From Melastoma dodecandrum (taxonomy: Eukaryota; Streptophyta; Magnoliopsida; Myrtales; Melastomataceae): 64,000 bases of DNA. The position numbers and the translations under genes are program-made. Shown here piece by piece: positions 35,843 to 44,232 of this stretch. The stretch covers positions 1,302,001 to 1,366,000 of the forward strand of contig JARUPY010000091.1 in NCBI GenBank assembly GCA_029817715.1, given 5' to 3'. The notes beneath the pieces were generated by a model. The model saw only the letters and a program-made list of their open reading frames with translations, had not been told where the DNA came from and searched no databases. How positions within the stretch are numbered: position 1 is the first letter of the stretch; every line of letters begins with the position of its first letter.

Positions 35843-35873
35843 CGAAGCCGCGGTCATCGCCGGCTCCGATCGC
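35843..35873 (+). repeat. 31-bp direct repeat, left copy
   Basis: CGAAGCCGCGGTCATCGCCGG followed by TTCCGATCGC-type sequence; 30 of 31 positions match the copy at 37127-37157, and the two sit 1.28 kb apart on the same strand around A/T-richer DNA. They could mark a past insertion, but no transposase lies between. Confidence 0.7.
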
Positions 35874-36133
35874 ATCTGCGGAAGGCGCGATAACAGGCTT
35901 GGCCTGCCGCGCGAGCGCCGCGGTCGAGGTTACAAGCTCAGACGTAAAACGTATCGTCATGGTCCGTCATCCGCACAGTGCAATCGACGGCAGCGTTGAC
36001 GACGTCGCGGCCGAATGTCGTGTAAATCCCGTTCACACTTTAGACGAGAGTGATGTTGCAAACAGCCTCTCGAAGTTCTCGGCGGTCTGTTGCGGGATAG
36101 TGTCCGTTCCCTGAGACGCACTTGCCGCCATGT
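35874..36133. other. left part of the A/T-richer patch, no gene
   Basis: Counting from the cdh stop this gap is 303 bp. Short frames on both strands have stops or no start, and no family. The sequence is less G/C-rich from about 35935 on, continuous with the immunity-like gene that follows. I see a possible remnant but nothing definable. Confidence 0.5.
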
Positions 36134-36745
36134 CTAAACTTCCTTCAAGCGATAATGCTTAGGTATTTGCAAGCCGGCATTGTCGATTTCCACCATCAAG
36201 GTTTCGGAGAAACAGATGAGCGGAATCCCGAACCGGCGTTCCCGCCACAAATGCGCACCAGGCAAGAAGCTATCGATGTATTGGCCGATCGCCAACACAA
36301 AAAATTGCGCCGGATAACTCCTGAAGCGAACTTCGGAATTCTCTGGATACTTCATAGGCATTTCGATTGGAAAGAACTTGTGCACTCCGGGCTCGAAGCG
36401 TTCGATGATGTTCTTTAGAGGCTCATCTACAGCGGGGATAAAACTGTTGGTCTTTATCAAAGAACCCAGCGAAGCGTGTAATGTTTCAAGCACGAACCGC
36501 TTGGGGGCTTCGTGCGGCTCGACTGGGCTGAACGGCGGCTGCTCGGAGGATCCCTCCCAAGCGGGATCCCTAACGAACTTGTCTGACACATATGATGGGT
36601 AAGCTAGCGCATTATGAAATAACGCTTTCCGAGCGGCCGGCATTTCGTGCTTGAAATAGTGAATCAGGTCCTCGTGCCACCCGGCATATTCGCCGCTGGG
36701 AAAAAACTTGCCGAAGCTGCCGGGTGAAGGCATTCCCCAGACCAT
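36134..36745 (-). CDS. orphan Imm11/DUF1629-like immunity protein
   Basis: A 203-residue protein from ATG 36745, with AGGAG about 13 nt upstream. The C-terminal half has the Imm11 (DUF1629) pattern: IIERFEPGVHKFFPIEM, then YPAQFFVLAIGQYIDSF, HLWRERRF and LICFSETL. These proteins usually follow a polymorphic toxin gene and neutralise its nuclease or other effector domain. No toxin is recognisable upstream on this strand, so it looks like an orphan carried for protection or a remnant. Codon use is visibly A/T-richer than the neighbours, a sign of transfer. Function is inferred from family resemblance only. Confidence 0.6.
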   Translation of the reverse strand: MVWGMPSPGSFGKFFPSGEYAGWHEDLIHYFKHEMPAARKALFHNALAYPSYVSDKFVRDPAWEGSSEQPPFSPVEPHEAPKRFVLETLHASLGSLIKTNSFIPAVDEPLKNIIERFEPGVHKFFPIEMPMKYPENSEVRFRSYPAQFFVLAIGQYIDSFLPGAHLWRERRFGIPLICFSETLMVEIDNAGLQIPKHYRLKEV

Positions 36746-37126
36746 CGCTGCATCCTCTCCTAGGTCGAAAATTCATTACGTTGTTTGCTTGCAGGTCGAG
36801 CGGTGATTTGAGGTCCTGGATGAGCATACGCCGCTTCTTCTGCTCGAAGCCGCGTGCCATGCCTTCCATTTCCAGCATCCGGGGAAAGCCGGCAGAGCAC
36901 TTGGCGCTTCGAAAGTGCATCCATCCCGCCGCGTCGATCAAAAGATTTCGAATTGTAGCAACTGTCGCGAAGCTCGCGACGCGACCTCCTCTGCCATCCA
37001 ATGCTGCTTATATCGATTTACGATAAATGCCAATTGAATGATCCGCTCTATTTTATTTTTCTCCAAGACTAGGGTCGAGCTGCCTATCCAGGGTGGCTCT
37101 CGAGCTCGACGTTGCAGGTTGCAAGC
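36746..37126. other. region upstream of the immunity-like gene, no confident gene
   Basis: In this A/T-richer stretch one minus-strand frame (to 37001) has a natural-looking composition (AKCSAGFPRMLEMEGMARGF, FEQKKRRMLIQDLKSPLD), yet it overlaps the immunity gene out of frame and matches no family I know. It might be the degraded 3' end of a toxin gene. I do not call it. The plus-strand frames show nothing. Confidence 0.4.
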
Positions 37127-37157
37127 CGAAGCCGCGGTCATCGCCGGCCCCGATCGC
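37127..37157 (+). repeat. 31-bp direct repeat, right copy
   Basis: Partner of 35843-35873, differing at one base. G/C-rich sequence of normal type resumes after it. From here to the recombinase start at 37545 there is no gene; that stretch holds the inverted repeat at 37448-37485. Confidence 0.7.
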
Positions 37158-37447
37158 TGTTATCGGGAGAGCCGCACTATGCCGGCCGCGCCGTTTTGAT
37201 CATGCTTCGCAAAACGAAGCGCAGGAGGCGAAGATCGCAGCGACTGCTCAACTGACCGTCCGGCCGGTCGTCGCCTTGTCCTCGGGTGGGTTCCTGACGC
37301 TGAAGCGGTTCGCCTCGCGCGGGGCGCAGAACGGCACACAGCGGCAGACCGAGAGCGCAGATCGGCGCGCACCGGCGCCGTCACGGTTCTAGCGTCGGGG
37401 TCGAGGCCCCGGGCAGTGGTCACGCCGCAGTGTCTGGTGCGGCGCAA

Positions 37448-37485
37448 GGGCCGTCGTCTTCAACCTTCCCTGAAGACGACGGCCC
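37448..37485 (+). other. 15-bp perfect inverted repeat, terminator- or recombination-site-like
   Basis: GGGCCGTCGTCTTCA, an 8-base loop ACCTTCCC, then TGAAGACGACGGCCC and GCTTTT. The arms are perfect and the T-run makes it terminator-like on the plus strand. It also lies 60 bp before the serine recombinase, where such enzymes often have their res or operator dyads. Confidence 0.6.
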
Positions 37486-37544
37486 GCTTTTCGTCGGGAT
37501 CGGCGCCGGCGCGCCGAGGGGGTCGCAGGGACAATCGCGCGCTG

Positions 37545-38144
37545 ATGAGGATCGCCTACTATCGTGTGAGATCGGACGACCCTTCGATCGAGGCGCAGCG
37601 CGACGCCATGGGCGGCGACTTCGACCGCGAATACCGGGACGAGGGCGTCTCCGACGGGATCGTCGCCGCCAGGCGCCCCGGCTTCGCCAAGCTCTTGGAC
37701 GACGTGAGAAACGGCGACTCGGTGCATGTCTTCGCGATCGACCGGCTCGGGCGCGACACGATCGACGTGCGCTCCACGGTGAGGCGCCTCGTAATGGCCG
37801 GCGTGACGGTCGAGGTGCACGGCATCGGGCCGATCGCCGGCGCGACGGCCGCACCGGTGCTCGGCACGCTGGCGCAGCTCGCCGCACTCGAGCACCGGCG
37901 GATCGCCCGGCGCGCCGCCGCGGCGCGCGAGGCCGCTCGCACCGCGCTCACCCCGGCGGGCGCGTCGCGCAAGGCCAGCCTCGGCCGCCCCATGGCGACG
38001 GATGCGGCGACGGTGCTGGCCTGGCGCTCGGAGACCGGCGCCAGCATCCCCGAAACCGCCCGCCATTTCGGCCTGAAGGTCACGACCGTGAAGCGCTACG
38101 GGCGCCTGATGGCGGACGCCGTGGAGCTCGCCGGGCTCGGCTAA
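37545..38144 (+). CDS. serine recombinase (resolvase/invertase type) with displaced catalytic serine
   Basis: A 199-residue protein with an N-terminal resolvase domain and a C-terminal helix-turn-helix (SIPETARHFGLKVTTVKRYGRLM). The family arginine motif IDRLGRDTID is intact. The start reads AYYRVRSDDPSIEAQ where relatives have YARVSTxxQSxxxQ, so Arg9 occupies the place of the nucleophilic Ser and Ser10 lies one residue later. The enzyme may be inactive or may have shifted its nucleophile. I start at ATG 37545; the longer frame from 37416 runs through the inverted repeat. It ends 25 nt before dnaN's stop, convergent. Confidence 0.8.
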   Translation: MRIAYYRVRSDDPSIEAQRDAMGGDFDREYRDEGVSDGIVAARRPGFAKLLDDVRNGDSVHVFAIDRLGRDTIDVRSTVRRLVMAGVTVEVHGIGPIAGATAAPVLGTLAQLAALEHRRIARRAAAAREAARTALTPAGASRKASLGRPMATDAATVLAWRSETGASIPETARHFGLKVTTVKRYGRLMADAVELAGLG

Positions 38145-38169
38145 GGACCCCGCGCGCCCAGATCCAAAG

Positions 38170-39288
38170 CTACACCCGCATCGGCATGAGCACGTAGAGG
38201 GCGGGCGAGCCTTCTTTCTCGAGCACCAGCGTCGGCGAGCCGGGGTCGGCCATCTTGAACAGCGCGGTGTCGGAATCGATCTGCGCGGTGATGTCGAGGA
38301 GGTAGCGGGCATTGAAGCCGATATCGATCGGGGCCGCATCGTAGTCGACCTCCAGCTCCTCGACCGCCGAACCGGAATCGGGGTTGGTGACCGACAGCGT
38401 CAGCTTGCCGTCGGCGACGGCGAGCTTCACGGCGCGGCCGCGCTCCGACGAGATCGTCGACACGCGGTCGACGGCTGCGGCGAAGGGGGCGCGATCGACG
38501 ATGAGGCGCTTGTCGTTGCCGCTCGGGATCACGCGAAGATAATCCGGGAAGGTGCCGTCGATGAGCTTGGAGGTGAGCACCACGTCGCCGAAGGTGAAGC
38601 GGATCTTGGCGGTCGAGACCTCGACCTTCACCTCTTCGGCGCCGGCCTCGGCGAGGCGCTGCACCTCGGCCACGGTCTTGCGCGGCACGATGATGCCCGG
38701 CATGCCGGCGGCGCCCGAGGGCGACGGCATCTCCACGCGAGCGAGGCGGTGGCCGTCGGTCGCCACCGCGCGCAGCATCGTCGCGCCCTCGACGTCGATC
38801 GTGTGGATGTAGATGCCGTTGAGATAATAGCGCGTCTCCTCGTTGGAGATCGCGAATTGCGTCTTGTCGATGAGCTTGCGCAGGTCGCCGGCGGGGATCG
38901 TGAAGGCGTGGCTGAATTCGCCCGCCGCCAGGTCCGGAAAGTCGGCCTCCGGCAGCGCCTGCAGATTGAAGCGCGAGCGGCCCGAGCGCAGCGTCAGCTG
39001 GCCGGCGTCCCCGGCGGTTTCAAGCGAGACCTGCGCGCCGTCCGGGAACTTGCGGACGATGTCGTGCAGGATGTGGGCGGGCAGCGTCGTGGCGCCCTTG
39101 GTGCCGACCTCGGCGGCAACGACCTCCGTCACCTCGAGGTCGAGATCGGTCGCCTTCAATGTCAGCGACTGGCCGTCGGCGCGCAGCAGGACGTTGGACA
39201 GGATCGGGATCGTGTTGCGCCGCTCGACGACACGATGCACGTGGCCGAGCGACTTGAGCAGCGTGGCTCGTTCCAGGGTGACTTTCAT
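38170..39288 (-). CDS. dnaN: DNA polymerase III beta subunit, sliding clamp
   Basis: Forms the ring that tethers DNA polymerase III to DNA. The 372-residue protein starts MKVTLERATLLKSLGHVHRVVERRNTIPILSN. Three clamp domains are visible, with ATDGHRLARVEMP in domain 2, and the C-terminus ends in ALYVLMPMRV, the usual clamp end. The start at ATG 39288 fits all relatives; the much longer open frame upstream is a shadow of the divergent phosphatase gene. It is separate from dnaA in this window. Confidence 0.96.
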   Translation of the reverse strand: MKVTLERATLLKSLGHVHRVVERRNTIPILSNVLLRADGQSLTLKATDLDLEVTEVVAAEVGTKGATTLPAHILHDIVRKFPDGAQVSLETAGDAGQLTLRSGRSRFNLQALPEADFPDLAAGEFSHAFTIPAGDLRKLIDKTQFAISNEETRYYLNGIYIHTIDVEGATMLRAVATDGHRLARVEMPSPSGAAGMPGIIVPRKTVAEVQRLAEAGAEEVKVEVSTAKIRFTFGDVVLTSKLIDGTFPDYLRVIPSGNDKRLIVDRAPFAAAVDRVSTISSERGRAVKLAVADGKLTLSVTNPDSGSAVEELEVDYDAAPIDIGFNARYLLDITAQIDSDTALFKMADPGSPTLVLEKEGSPALYVLMPMRV

Positions 39289-39402
39289 GACGCGCTGATC
39301 CCACACCCGGTCCGGAACGTTCAGGGCCGAGGACTGTGGCGTGACGTGGCTGTAAGCGCAAGGTGGCCCCTGGGGAGAAACACGCGCAGAAAGGAGGCAC
39401 CG

Positions 39403-40203
39403 GTGATCTCGCAGGCGACGTTCGACATCCCGCACGCGGTGGCTCCCGACGAAGAGATCTTCGCGATCGGCGACATCCACGGCGGCGCCGACCTGCTGGC
39501 GGCCCTGCTCGACCACGCCCGCACGCTGCAGCGGCAGGCGCCGCGCCGGACGATCGTCCAGCTCGGCGACCTCGTCGACCGCGGGCCGCGCTCGCTCGCC
39601 ACGCTCGACCTGATGGCCGAGGCGTCGCGCCTTGCGGGGGCCGACAGGTCGATCGGCCTGATGGGCAATCACGAGCAGATGCTCGTCTTCGCGCTCTCGG
39701 GCATGGGCGTCCGGCAGGCGGAGATCTACGAGCTGTGGATCGGCAACGGCGGCGAGGCGGTGCTGCGCGAGTGCTTCGGCGAAAGGTGGCGGCAGCGACC
39801 CACGGCGCTTCGCGAGATGCTCGGGCCGCGGCTCGATCTGCTGCGCGGCCTGCGCTCGCACTGGCAGAGCGGCGATGTCCTCTTCGTGCACGCGGGACTC
39901 TCGCCCGACGAGCCGCCGGCGACGTTCCTCGCCAAGGCCTGGGACGAGGGTTTCGCCACGGCGAGCGAGGACGAGCACTGGTGCTGGATCCGCGCCCCGT
40001 TCCTGCGGGCGGCGAGCCACCATGGGCTGTTCGTCTGCCACGGACACTCGCCGCACGACGGCCTCGCGGTGCCGCCGGCGGCCGCGATCGCTCGCCACCG
40101 GCTCAATCTCGACATCGGCTCGACGCGCACCGGCATGGCCCGCATGGCGCGGTTCGTCGGCGCGACGGTGACCCTCTACGAGCTCGTCGGCGAGCTCGAC
40201 TGA
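39403..40203 (+). CDS. PPP-type metallophosphatase (serine/threonine phosphatase family)
   Basis: A 266-residue two-metal phosphatase. The motifs GDIHGG, GDLVDRGPRS, GNHE and the downstream histidines VHAGLSPDE and CHGHSPHDG are all intact, matching bacterial PrpA/PrpB or ApaH-like phosphatases. It may dephosphorylate proteins or dinucleotide polyphosphates. The GTG at 39403 has AAGGAGG six bases upstream. It is divergent from dnaN with about 114 bp between the starts, presumably holding both promoters. Confidence 0.87.
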   Translation: MISQATFDIPHAVAPDEEIFAIGDIHGGADLLAALLDHARTLQRQAPRRTIVQLGDLVDRGPRSLATLDLMAEASRLAGADRSIGLMGNHEQMLVFALSGMGVRQAEIYELWIGNGGEAVLRECFGERWRQRPTALREMLGPRLDLLRGLRSHWQSGDVLFVHAGLSPDEPPATFLAKAWDEGFATASEDEHWCWIRAPFLRAASHHGLFVCHGHSPHDGLAVPPAAAIARHRLNLDIGSTRTGMARMARFVGATVTLYELVGELD

Positions 40204-40510
40204 GCGTTACCTCCAAGCGCGATACACCCGCGGATCATCCCGAAGGCGATGTCGCTGGCCGCGAGGTCTCGCCCTCGCCGCACGGTCCGACGGTGAGGCC
40301 GCCCAAGCGTCGCCAGGATCGCCGCGGCGGGATGCCCGGCGGCGACGCCGGGACTGACGGCGACGCGGCGGTCCTCGTGCCAGCCAGCGGCGCGAAAAGC
40401 GCCTGTCAGGGCTTCGGGAATCTGGATCATGCGCAACGACCCCAGTCGGCCCGGCAGCCTCTATTACGCCCGAACGCGCCAATGGCCGGCATGTTGTGCG
40501 CCCCGGCGCG
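40204..40510. other. 307-bp gap between phosphatase and thioesterase genes, no gene seen
   Basis: Both strands are open in places but only as arginine-rich shadow-like frames. I see no ribosome-binding site with a plausible start, no repeat and no clear hairpin with a T-run. It may contain the thioesterase promoter. Confidence 0.5.
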
Positions 40511-41314
40511 ATGCCGCACGATGCTGCGATGCAAAGCCTTCATTCCGTCCTTTCAGCGCTCGTCGAGACGGACGGCGTCTTCTCCATCGAGGCCCCGCAG
40601 GCCTGGTCGCAGGGGCGCACGCTCTACGGCGGCATCACCGCCGCGCTCTGCGCCGAGGCGACGGCGCGCGCGATCCCCGATCTCCCGCCGCTGCGCGCGG
40701 CGCAGCTCGCCTTCGTCGGGCCGGCGAGCGGCCGCGTCCACTTCGCGCCGAACGTGCTGCGGCGCGGCCGCTCGGCGACCTTCGTCGGCGTCGACGCGAC
40801 GGGCGAGGCCGGCCCGGCGGCCCGCGCACTGTTTCTCTACGCCACCGAGCGCGACAGCGAGGTCGCGCACGACATCACCGCGATGCCGGAGGCGCCGCCG
40901 CCGGAAACCTGCCCGCCGCTGTTTCCGGAGGGCGCCGTGCGGCCGACCTTCTTCCAGAACTTCGAGGTCCGCTTCGTGCGCGGGACGCCGCCCGTCTCGC
41001 AGGCGACGCGACCGACCTTCGACCTCTGGGTGCGCCACCGCGATGCCACCGGCGTCGACCCGTTGATCGCGCTGCTGGCCCTGGCCGACTGCCCGCCGCC
41101 CGCGGCCTTGGCCGCCTTCTCGAAGATGGCGCCGATCAGCACGATGACCTGGTCGATCGACCTCTTCCAGCCGATCCCGGCCTCGGGCTGGCACCTCCTG
41201 CGCTCGACGAGCGAGCAGGCCGCGCACGGGCTCTCGCTGCAGGCAATGGAGCTTTGGGATGCCGGCGGCCGACGCCTTGCCGTCGGTCGCCAGACCGTCG
41301 CGATCTTCGGATGA
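40511..41314 (+). CDS. acyl-CoA thioesterase family protein (hotdog, TesB-like)
   Basis: A 267-residue two-hotdog protein of the thioesterase-like superfamily. The first hotdog helix region is WSQGRTLYGGITAALCAEA, and the second domain holds LLALADCPPPAALAAF and SIDLFQPIPASGWHLLRSTSEQA, which includes an acyl-thioesterase Asp position (the D in LADCPPP). It probably hydrolyses acyl-CoA; the chain length is unknown. Start codons at 40496 (GTG), 40511 and 40532 are all possible; 40511 is a compromise because the fold starts near residue 10. Confidence 0.8.
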   Translation: MPHDAAMQSLHSVLSALVETDGVFSIEAPQAWSQGRTLYGGITAALCAEATARAIPDLPPLRAAQLAFVGPASGRVHFAPNVLRRGRSATFVGVDATGEAGPAARALFLYATERDSEVAHDITAMPEAPPPETCPPLFPEGAVRPTFFQNFEVRFVRGTPPVSQATRPTFDLWVRHRDATGVDPLIALLALADCPPPAALAAFSKMAPISTMTWSIDLFQPIPASGWHLLRSTSEQAAHGLSLQAMELWDAGGRRLAVGRQTVAIFG

Positions 41315-41442
41315 GGTTCCGATTAAGGTAAATAGATTTGCCAATTAGGCTTAATAGACGGCATTTGATCGACGGTCTTTTCCAACGGTAGCCCGACCGT
41401 ATATTGCTTGCTGACTACTCTATTCTTTTCCAGAGGACGATC

Positions 41443-41826
41443 ATGACCGAGCGCCGCAAGCACGTCCGCCGCCGCACCCTGTTGAACGGGCGGCTGGAGA
41501 TCGCCGCCCTCAACGGCTGGAGACTGGATTGCACCGTACGCAACCTCAGCGACGCCGGTGCCCGCCTTGCGCTGCCCGGCGACATCGTCGTGCCGCAGCA
41601 CGTCAGCCTCGCCGTCTCCGACGGCGGGCCGCGCCAGGCCAAGCTGATCTGGTACGCCGGGGGGCAGGCCGGCTTCGCCTTCGGCGAGCGCCGCACCGCG
41701 CCGCAGCCGACGCCGGCGAACGACGCCGCTCCGGCGCGCCAGCCCGCCGGCAGCCGGCTCGAGGCCCGCGTGGCGGCGATCGCCGCGCGGCGCTCGGCCG
41801 ATCGGTCGCATTTTACCGGGATTTAA
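41443..41826 (+). CDS. PilZ-domain protein with disordered tail
   Basis: A 127-residue protein with a PilZ domain in the first 90 residues: the RxxxR-like ERRKHVRRRTLLNG and the motif VRNLSDAGARLAL. The remaining 40 residues are Ala/Pro-rich. It should bind cyclic-di-GMP. ATG 41443 lies after CAGAGGACG. It precedes the penicillin-binding protein by 62 nt, so cotranscription and a link to cell-wall or surface control are possible. Upstream of it, 41315-41442 is A/T-rich and promoter-like. Confidence 0.82.
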   Translation: MTERRKHVRRRTLLNGRLEIAALNGWRLDCTVRNLSDAGARLALPGDIVVPQHVSLAVSDGGPRQAKLIWYAGGQAGFAFGERRTAPQPTPANDAAPARQPAGSRLEARVAAIAARRSADRSHFTGI

Positions 41827-41888
41827 GCGGCCGCGCTTAGCCTTTCCGCTCTCGGGCCCCGGCGGGCCGACGGGGGCGTACAGCGTAG

Positions 41889-44090
41889 ATGGCCAAGCGG
41901 CGCGGGACTCAGGAGCGACGAGAGCCGCGCTTCGGGCGCGACTACGAAGCGGAGGAACGCGCCGAGCGGCGGGCGACCGGCCGCGAGCGCGCCAAGCGCA
42001 AGAAGCGCCGGCGCCGCGCCTCGATCTTCGGCGGCCTGCTGTCGACGGGCCTCGTCTGCGGCATCTGGGTGGGCGTCATCGGCGCGCTGGTGATCGGCTA
42101 CGAGGCGGCCAAGCTGCCGCCGATCGATCAGATCGCCGTGCCGAAACGCCCGCCCAACATCGCCATCATGGCCTCGGACGGCACGCTGCTCGCCAACCGC
42201 GGCGACACCGGCGGCGCCGCGGTGCGCCTCGCCGAGCTGCCCGCGTACCTGCCGCACGCCTTCGTGGCGATCGAGGACCGGCGCTTCTACTCCCACTGGG
42301 GCATCGACCCGGTCGGCATCGTCCGCGCGGTCTTCTCCGACGTCGTGCTGCACCGCTCGATGCAAGGCGGCTCGACGCTGACGCAGCAGCTCGCGAAGAA
42401 CGTCTTCCTGACGCAGGAGCGGAGCCTGCAACGCAAGATTCAGGAGGCGATCCTCGCCGTCTGGCTCGAGCACAAATTCACGAAGACGCAGATCCTCGAG
42501 CTTTACCTCAACCGCGTCTATTTCGGCTCGGGCGCCTTCGGCGTCGAGGCGGCGGCGCACAAGTACTTCAACACCGACGCGCGCAACGTCACGGTGCAGC
42601 AGGCGGCGATGCTGGCCGGCCTGATGAAGGCGCCGACCAAGCTCGCGCCGAACCGCAACATCGACGCGGCGACCGCGCGAGCGGCGCAAGTCATCGCGGC
42701 GATGCGCGAGGAAGGCTACATCACCGAAGGCCAGGCCAAGCTCGCGCTGGCCGACCCGGCCCGCGTCGTTCGGCCACCGGGCGCCGGTTCGCTGAACTAC
42801 GCGGCCGACTACGTCGTCGATACGCTCGACGACGTGATCGGCGCCGTCGACGAGGACATCGTGGTCGAGACCACGATCGATCGCGGGCTGGAGGCCGACG
42901 GCGAGCGCGCGCTCGACGACGTGCTAGCCAAGAAGGGCGCGAAGTTCGGTGTCAGCCAGGGCGCGCTCGTCGCGATGGCGCCGGACGGCGCAATCCGCGC
43001 GCTGATCGGCGGCCGCGACTATGCCGCGAGCCAGTTCGACCGCGCGGTCGCCGCCAAGCGGCAGCCGGGCTCGGCGTTCAAGCCGTTTGTCTACCTCGCC
43101 GGCGTCGAGAAGGGGCTGACGCCGGAGACGATCCGCATCGACGCGCCGACCGACGTGCACGGCTGGCGGCCGGAGAACTACAGCCACGCCTATCTGGGGC
43201 CGGTGACGCTGACCAAGGCGCTGTCGATGTCCTTGAACACCGTGGCGGTGCGCGTCTGTCTGGAGGCGGGCCCGAAGAGCGTCGTCGCGGTGGCGCATCG
43301 GCTCGGCATCGGCTCGGAGCTCGACCCCAACGCCTCGATCGCGCTCGGCACGTCGGAGGTGTCCCCGCTCGAGCTCGTCACCGCCTACGTGCCGTTCGCC
43401 AACGGCGGCATCGGCGTGCAGCCGCACGCGATCCTGCGCATCCGCACGACGGGCGGCCGAATGCTCTACCAGCGCCGGTCCGGCAACAACGGTCGGGTGA
43501 TCGCGCCGCGCGACGTCGCCTTCATGAACACGATGATGACAGAGACGCTGCTCACCGGGACCGCGCACAAGGCGGAGCTTCCGGGCTGGCAGGCGGCAGG
43601 CAAGACCGGCACCAGCCAGGATTTCCGCGACGCCTGGTTCATCGGCTACACGGGTACGCTCGTCGCCGGCGTCTGGCTCGGCAACGACGATGCCTCGCCG
43701 ACCAAGAAAGCCTCCGGCGGCACGCTGCCGGTGGAGATCTGGTCGCGCTTCATGAAGACGGCGCTGGCCGGCACGCCGCCGTCACCCCTGCCCTACGGCA
43801 CCGCGCATGCGGCGCCGGTGCCCGCGCCCGAGCCGGAGAACGGCGGCCTGCCGTCGAGCCTGTTCGGCATCCCGCTGCCGCACGTCGGCCACGACGAGCC
43901 GGTCGCGCAGGCCGCGCCGCGCTCGCCGCCGGGCCGCGTGCACGACGCCTACGACGAAATGGAGCCGCCGCGCCCGCCGCAGGCGCTGCCTCGCGAGCGC
44001 CCCTTACCGGACGATGACGCGCCGTCGCGCCGCGCCGAGGCCGGCCACGAACGCACGCTCGTCGAAAAGCTGTTCGGCTCGCCGCTCTGA
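41889..44090 (+). CDS. class A penicillin-binding protein (PBP1A family)
   Basis: A 733-residue bifunctional peptidoglycan synthase. A basic cytoplasmic start (residues 1-43) and a membrane helix (GLVCGIWVGVIGALVIGYEA) precede a GT51 glycosyltransferase domain with AIEDRRFYSHWGID and QGGSTLTQQLAKNVFL. The transpeptidase domain has SxxK in QPGSAFKPFVY, SxN in MSLNTVA and KTGTSQ. A Pro-rich C-terminal tail of about 90 residues ends the protein. It polymerises and cross-links glycan in the periplasm, complementing the FtsI/FtsW pair of the dcw cluster in the same window. Confidence 0.94.
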   Translation: MAKRRGTQERREPRFGRDYEAEERAERRATGRERAKRKKRRRRASIFGGLLSTGLVCGIWVGVIGALVIGYEAAKLPPIDQIAVPKRPPNIAIMASDGTLLANRGDTGGAAVRLAELPAYLPHAFVAIEDRRFYSHWGIDPVGIVRAVFSDVVLHRSMQGGSTLTQQLAKNVFLTQERSLQRKIQEAILAVWLEHKFTKTQILELYLNRVYFGSGAFGVEAAAHKYFNTDARNVTVQQAAMLAGLMKAPTKLAPNRNIDAATARAAQVIAAMREEGYITEGQAKLALADPARVVRPPGAGSLNYAADYVVDTLDDVIGAVDEDIVVETTIDRGLEADGERALDDVLAKKGAKFGVSQGALVAMAPDGAIRALIGGRDYAASQFDRAVAAKRQPGSAFKPFVYLAGVEKGLTPETIRIDAPTDVHGWRPENYSHAYLGPVTLTKALSMSLNTVAVRVCLEAGPKSVVAVAHRLGIGSELDPNASIALGTSEVSPLELVTAYVPFANGGIGVQPHAILRIRTTGGRMLYQRRSGNNGRVIAPRDVAFMNTMMTETLLTGTAHKAELPGWQAAGKTGTSQDFRDAWFIGYTGTLVAGVWLGNDDASPTKKASGGTLPVEIWSRFMKTALAGTPPSPLPYGTAHAAPVPAPEPENGGLPSSLFGIPLPHVGHDEPVAQAAPRSPPGRVHDAYDEMEPPRPPQALPRERPLPDDDAPSRRAEAGHERTLVEKLFGSPL

Positions 44091-44094
44091 GCGC

Positions 44095-44121
44095 GAAAAA
44101 AAGCCCGGCGCGAGGCCGGGC
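44095..44121 (-). terminator. intrinsic terminator for the minus-strand small-peptide gene
   Basis: On the minus strand GCCCGGC-CTCGC-GCCGGGC is followed by seven T residues. It lies just after the PBP stop on the plus strand and about 110 nt downstream of the Met/Lys-rich peptide gene, and is a clear rho-independent terminator for the latter. Confidence 0.8.
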
Positions 44122-44232
44122 GAGAAGGTTGTCCGTGTGGGCGAGGCATCCGAGCGCCTCGCCGCGCTTGTAGAAACCTTCGATCTCATCTCGACGGCGC
44201 GCTGGATGCAGCGCGAACCCTCGAAACGAAGA

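Noticed and set aside
36612..37001. Minus-strand frame with natural-looking composition upstream of the immunity-like gene
   Set aside because: It overlaps the immunity gene out of frame, and no family could be recognised; kept only as possible toxin debris.
38749..39402. Longer N-terminus for the phosphatase reading across dnaN
   Set aside because: The upstream part is antisense to dnaN; the GTG at 39403 has a strong ribosome-binding site and the fold starts shortly after.
40176..40482. Minus-strand frames in the gap after the phosphatase gene
   Set aside because: Arginine-rich, overlapping the phosphatase 3' end, without recognisable domains.
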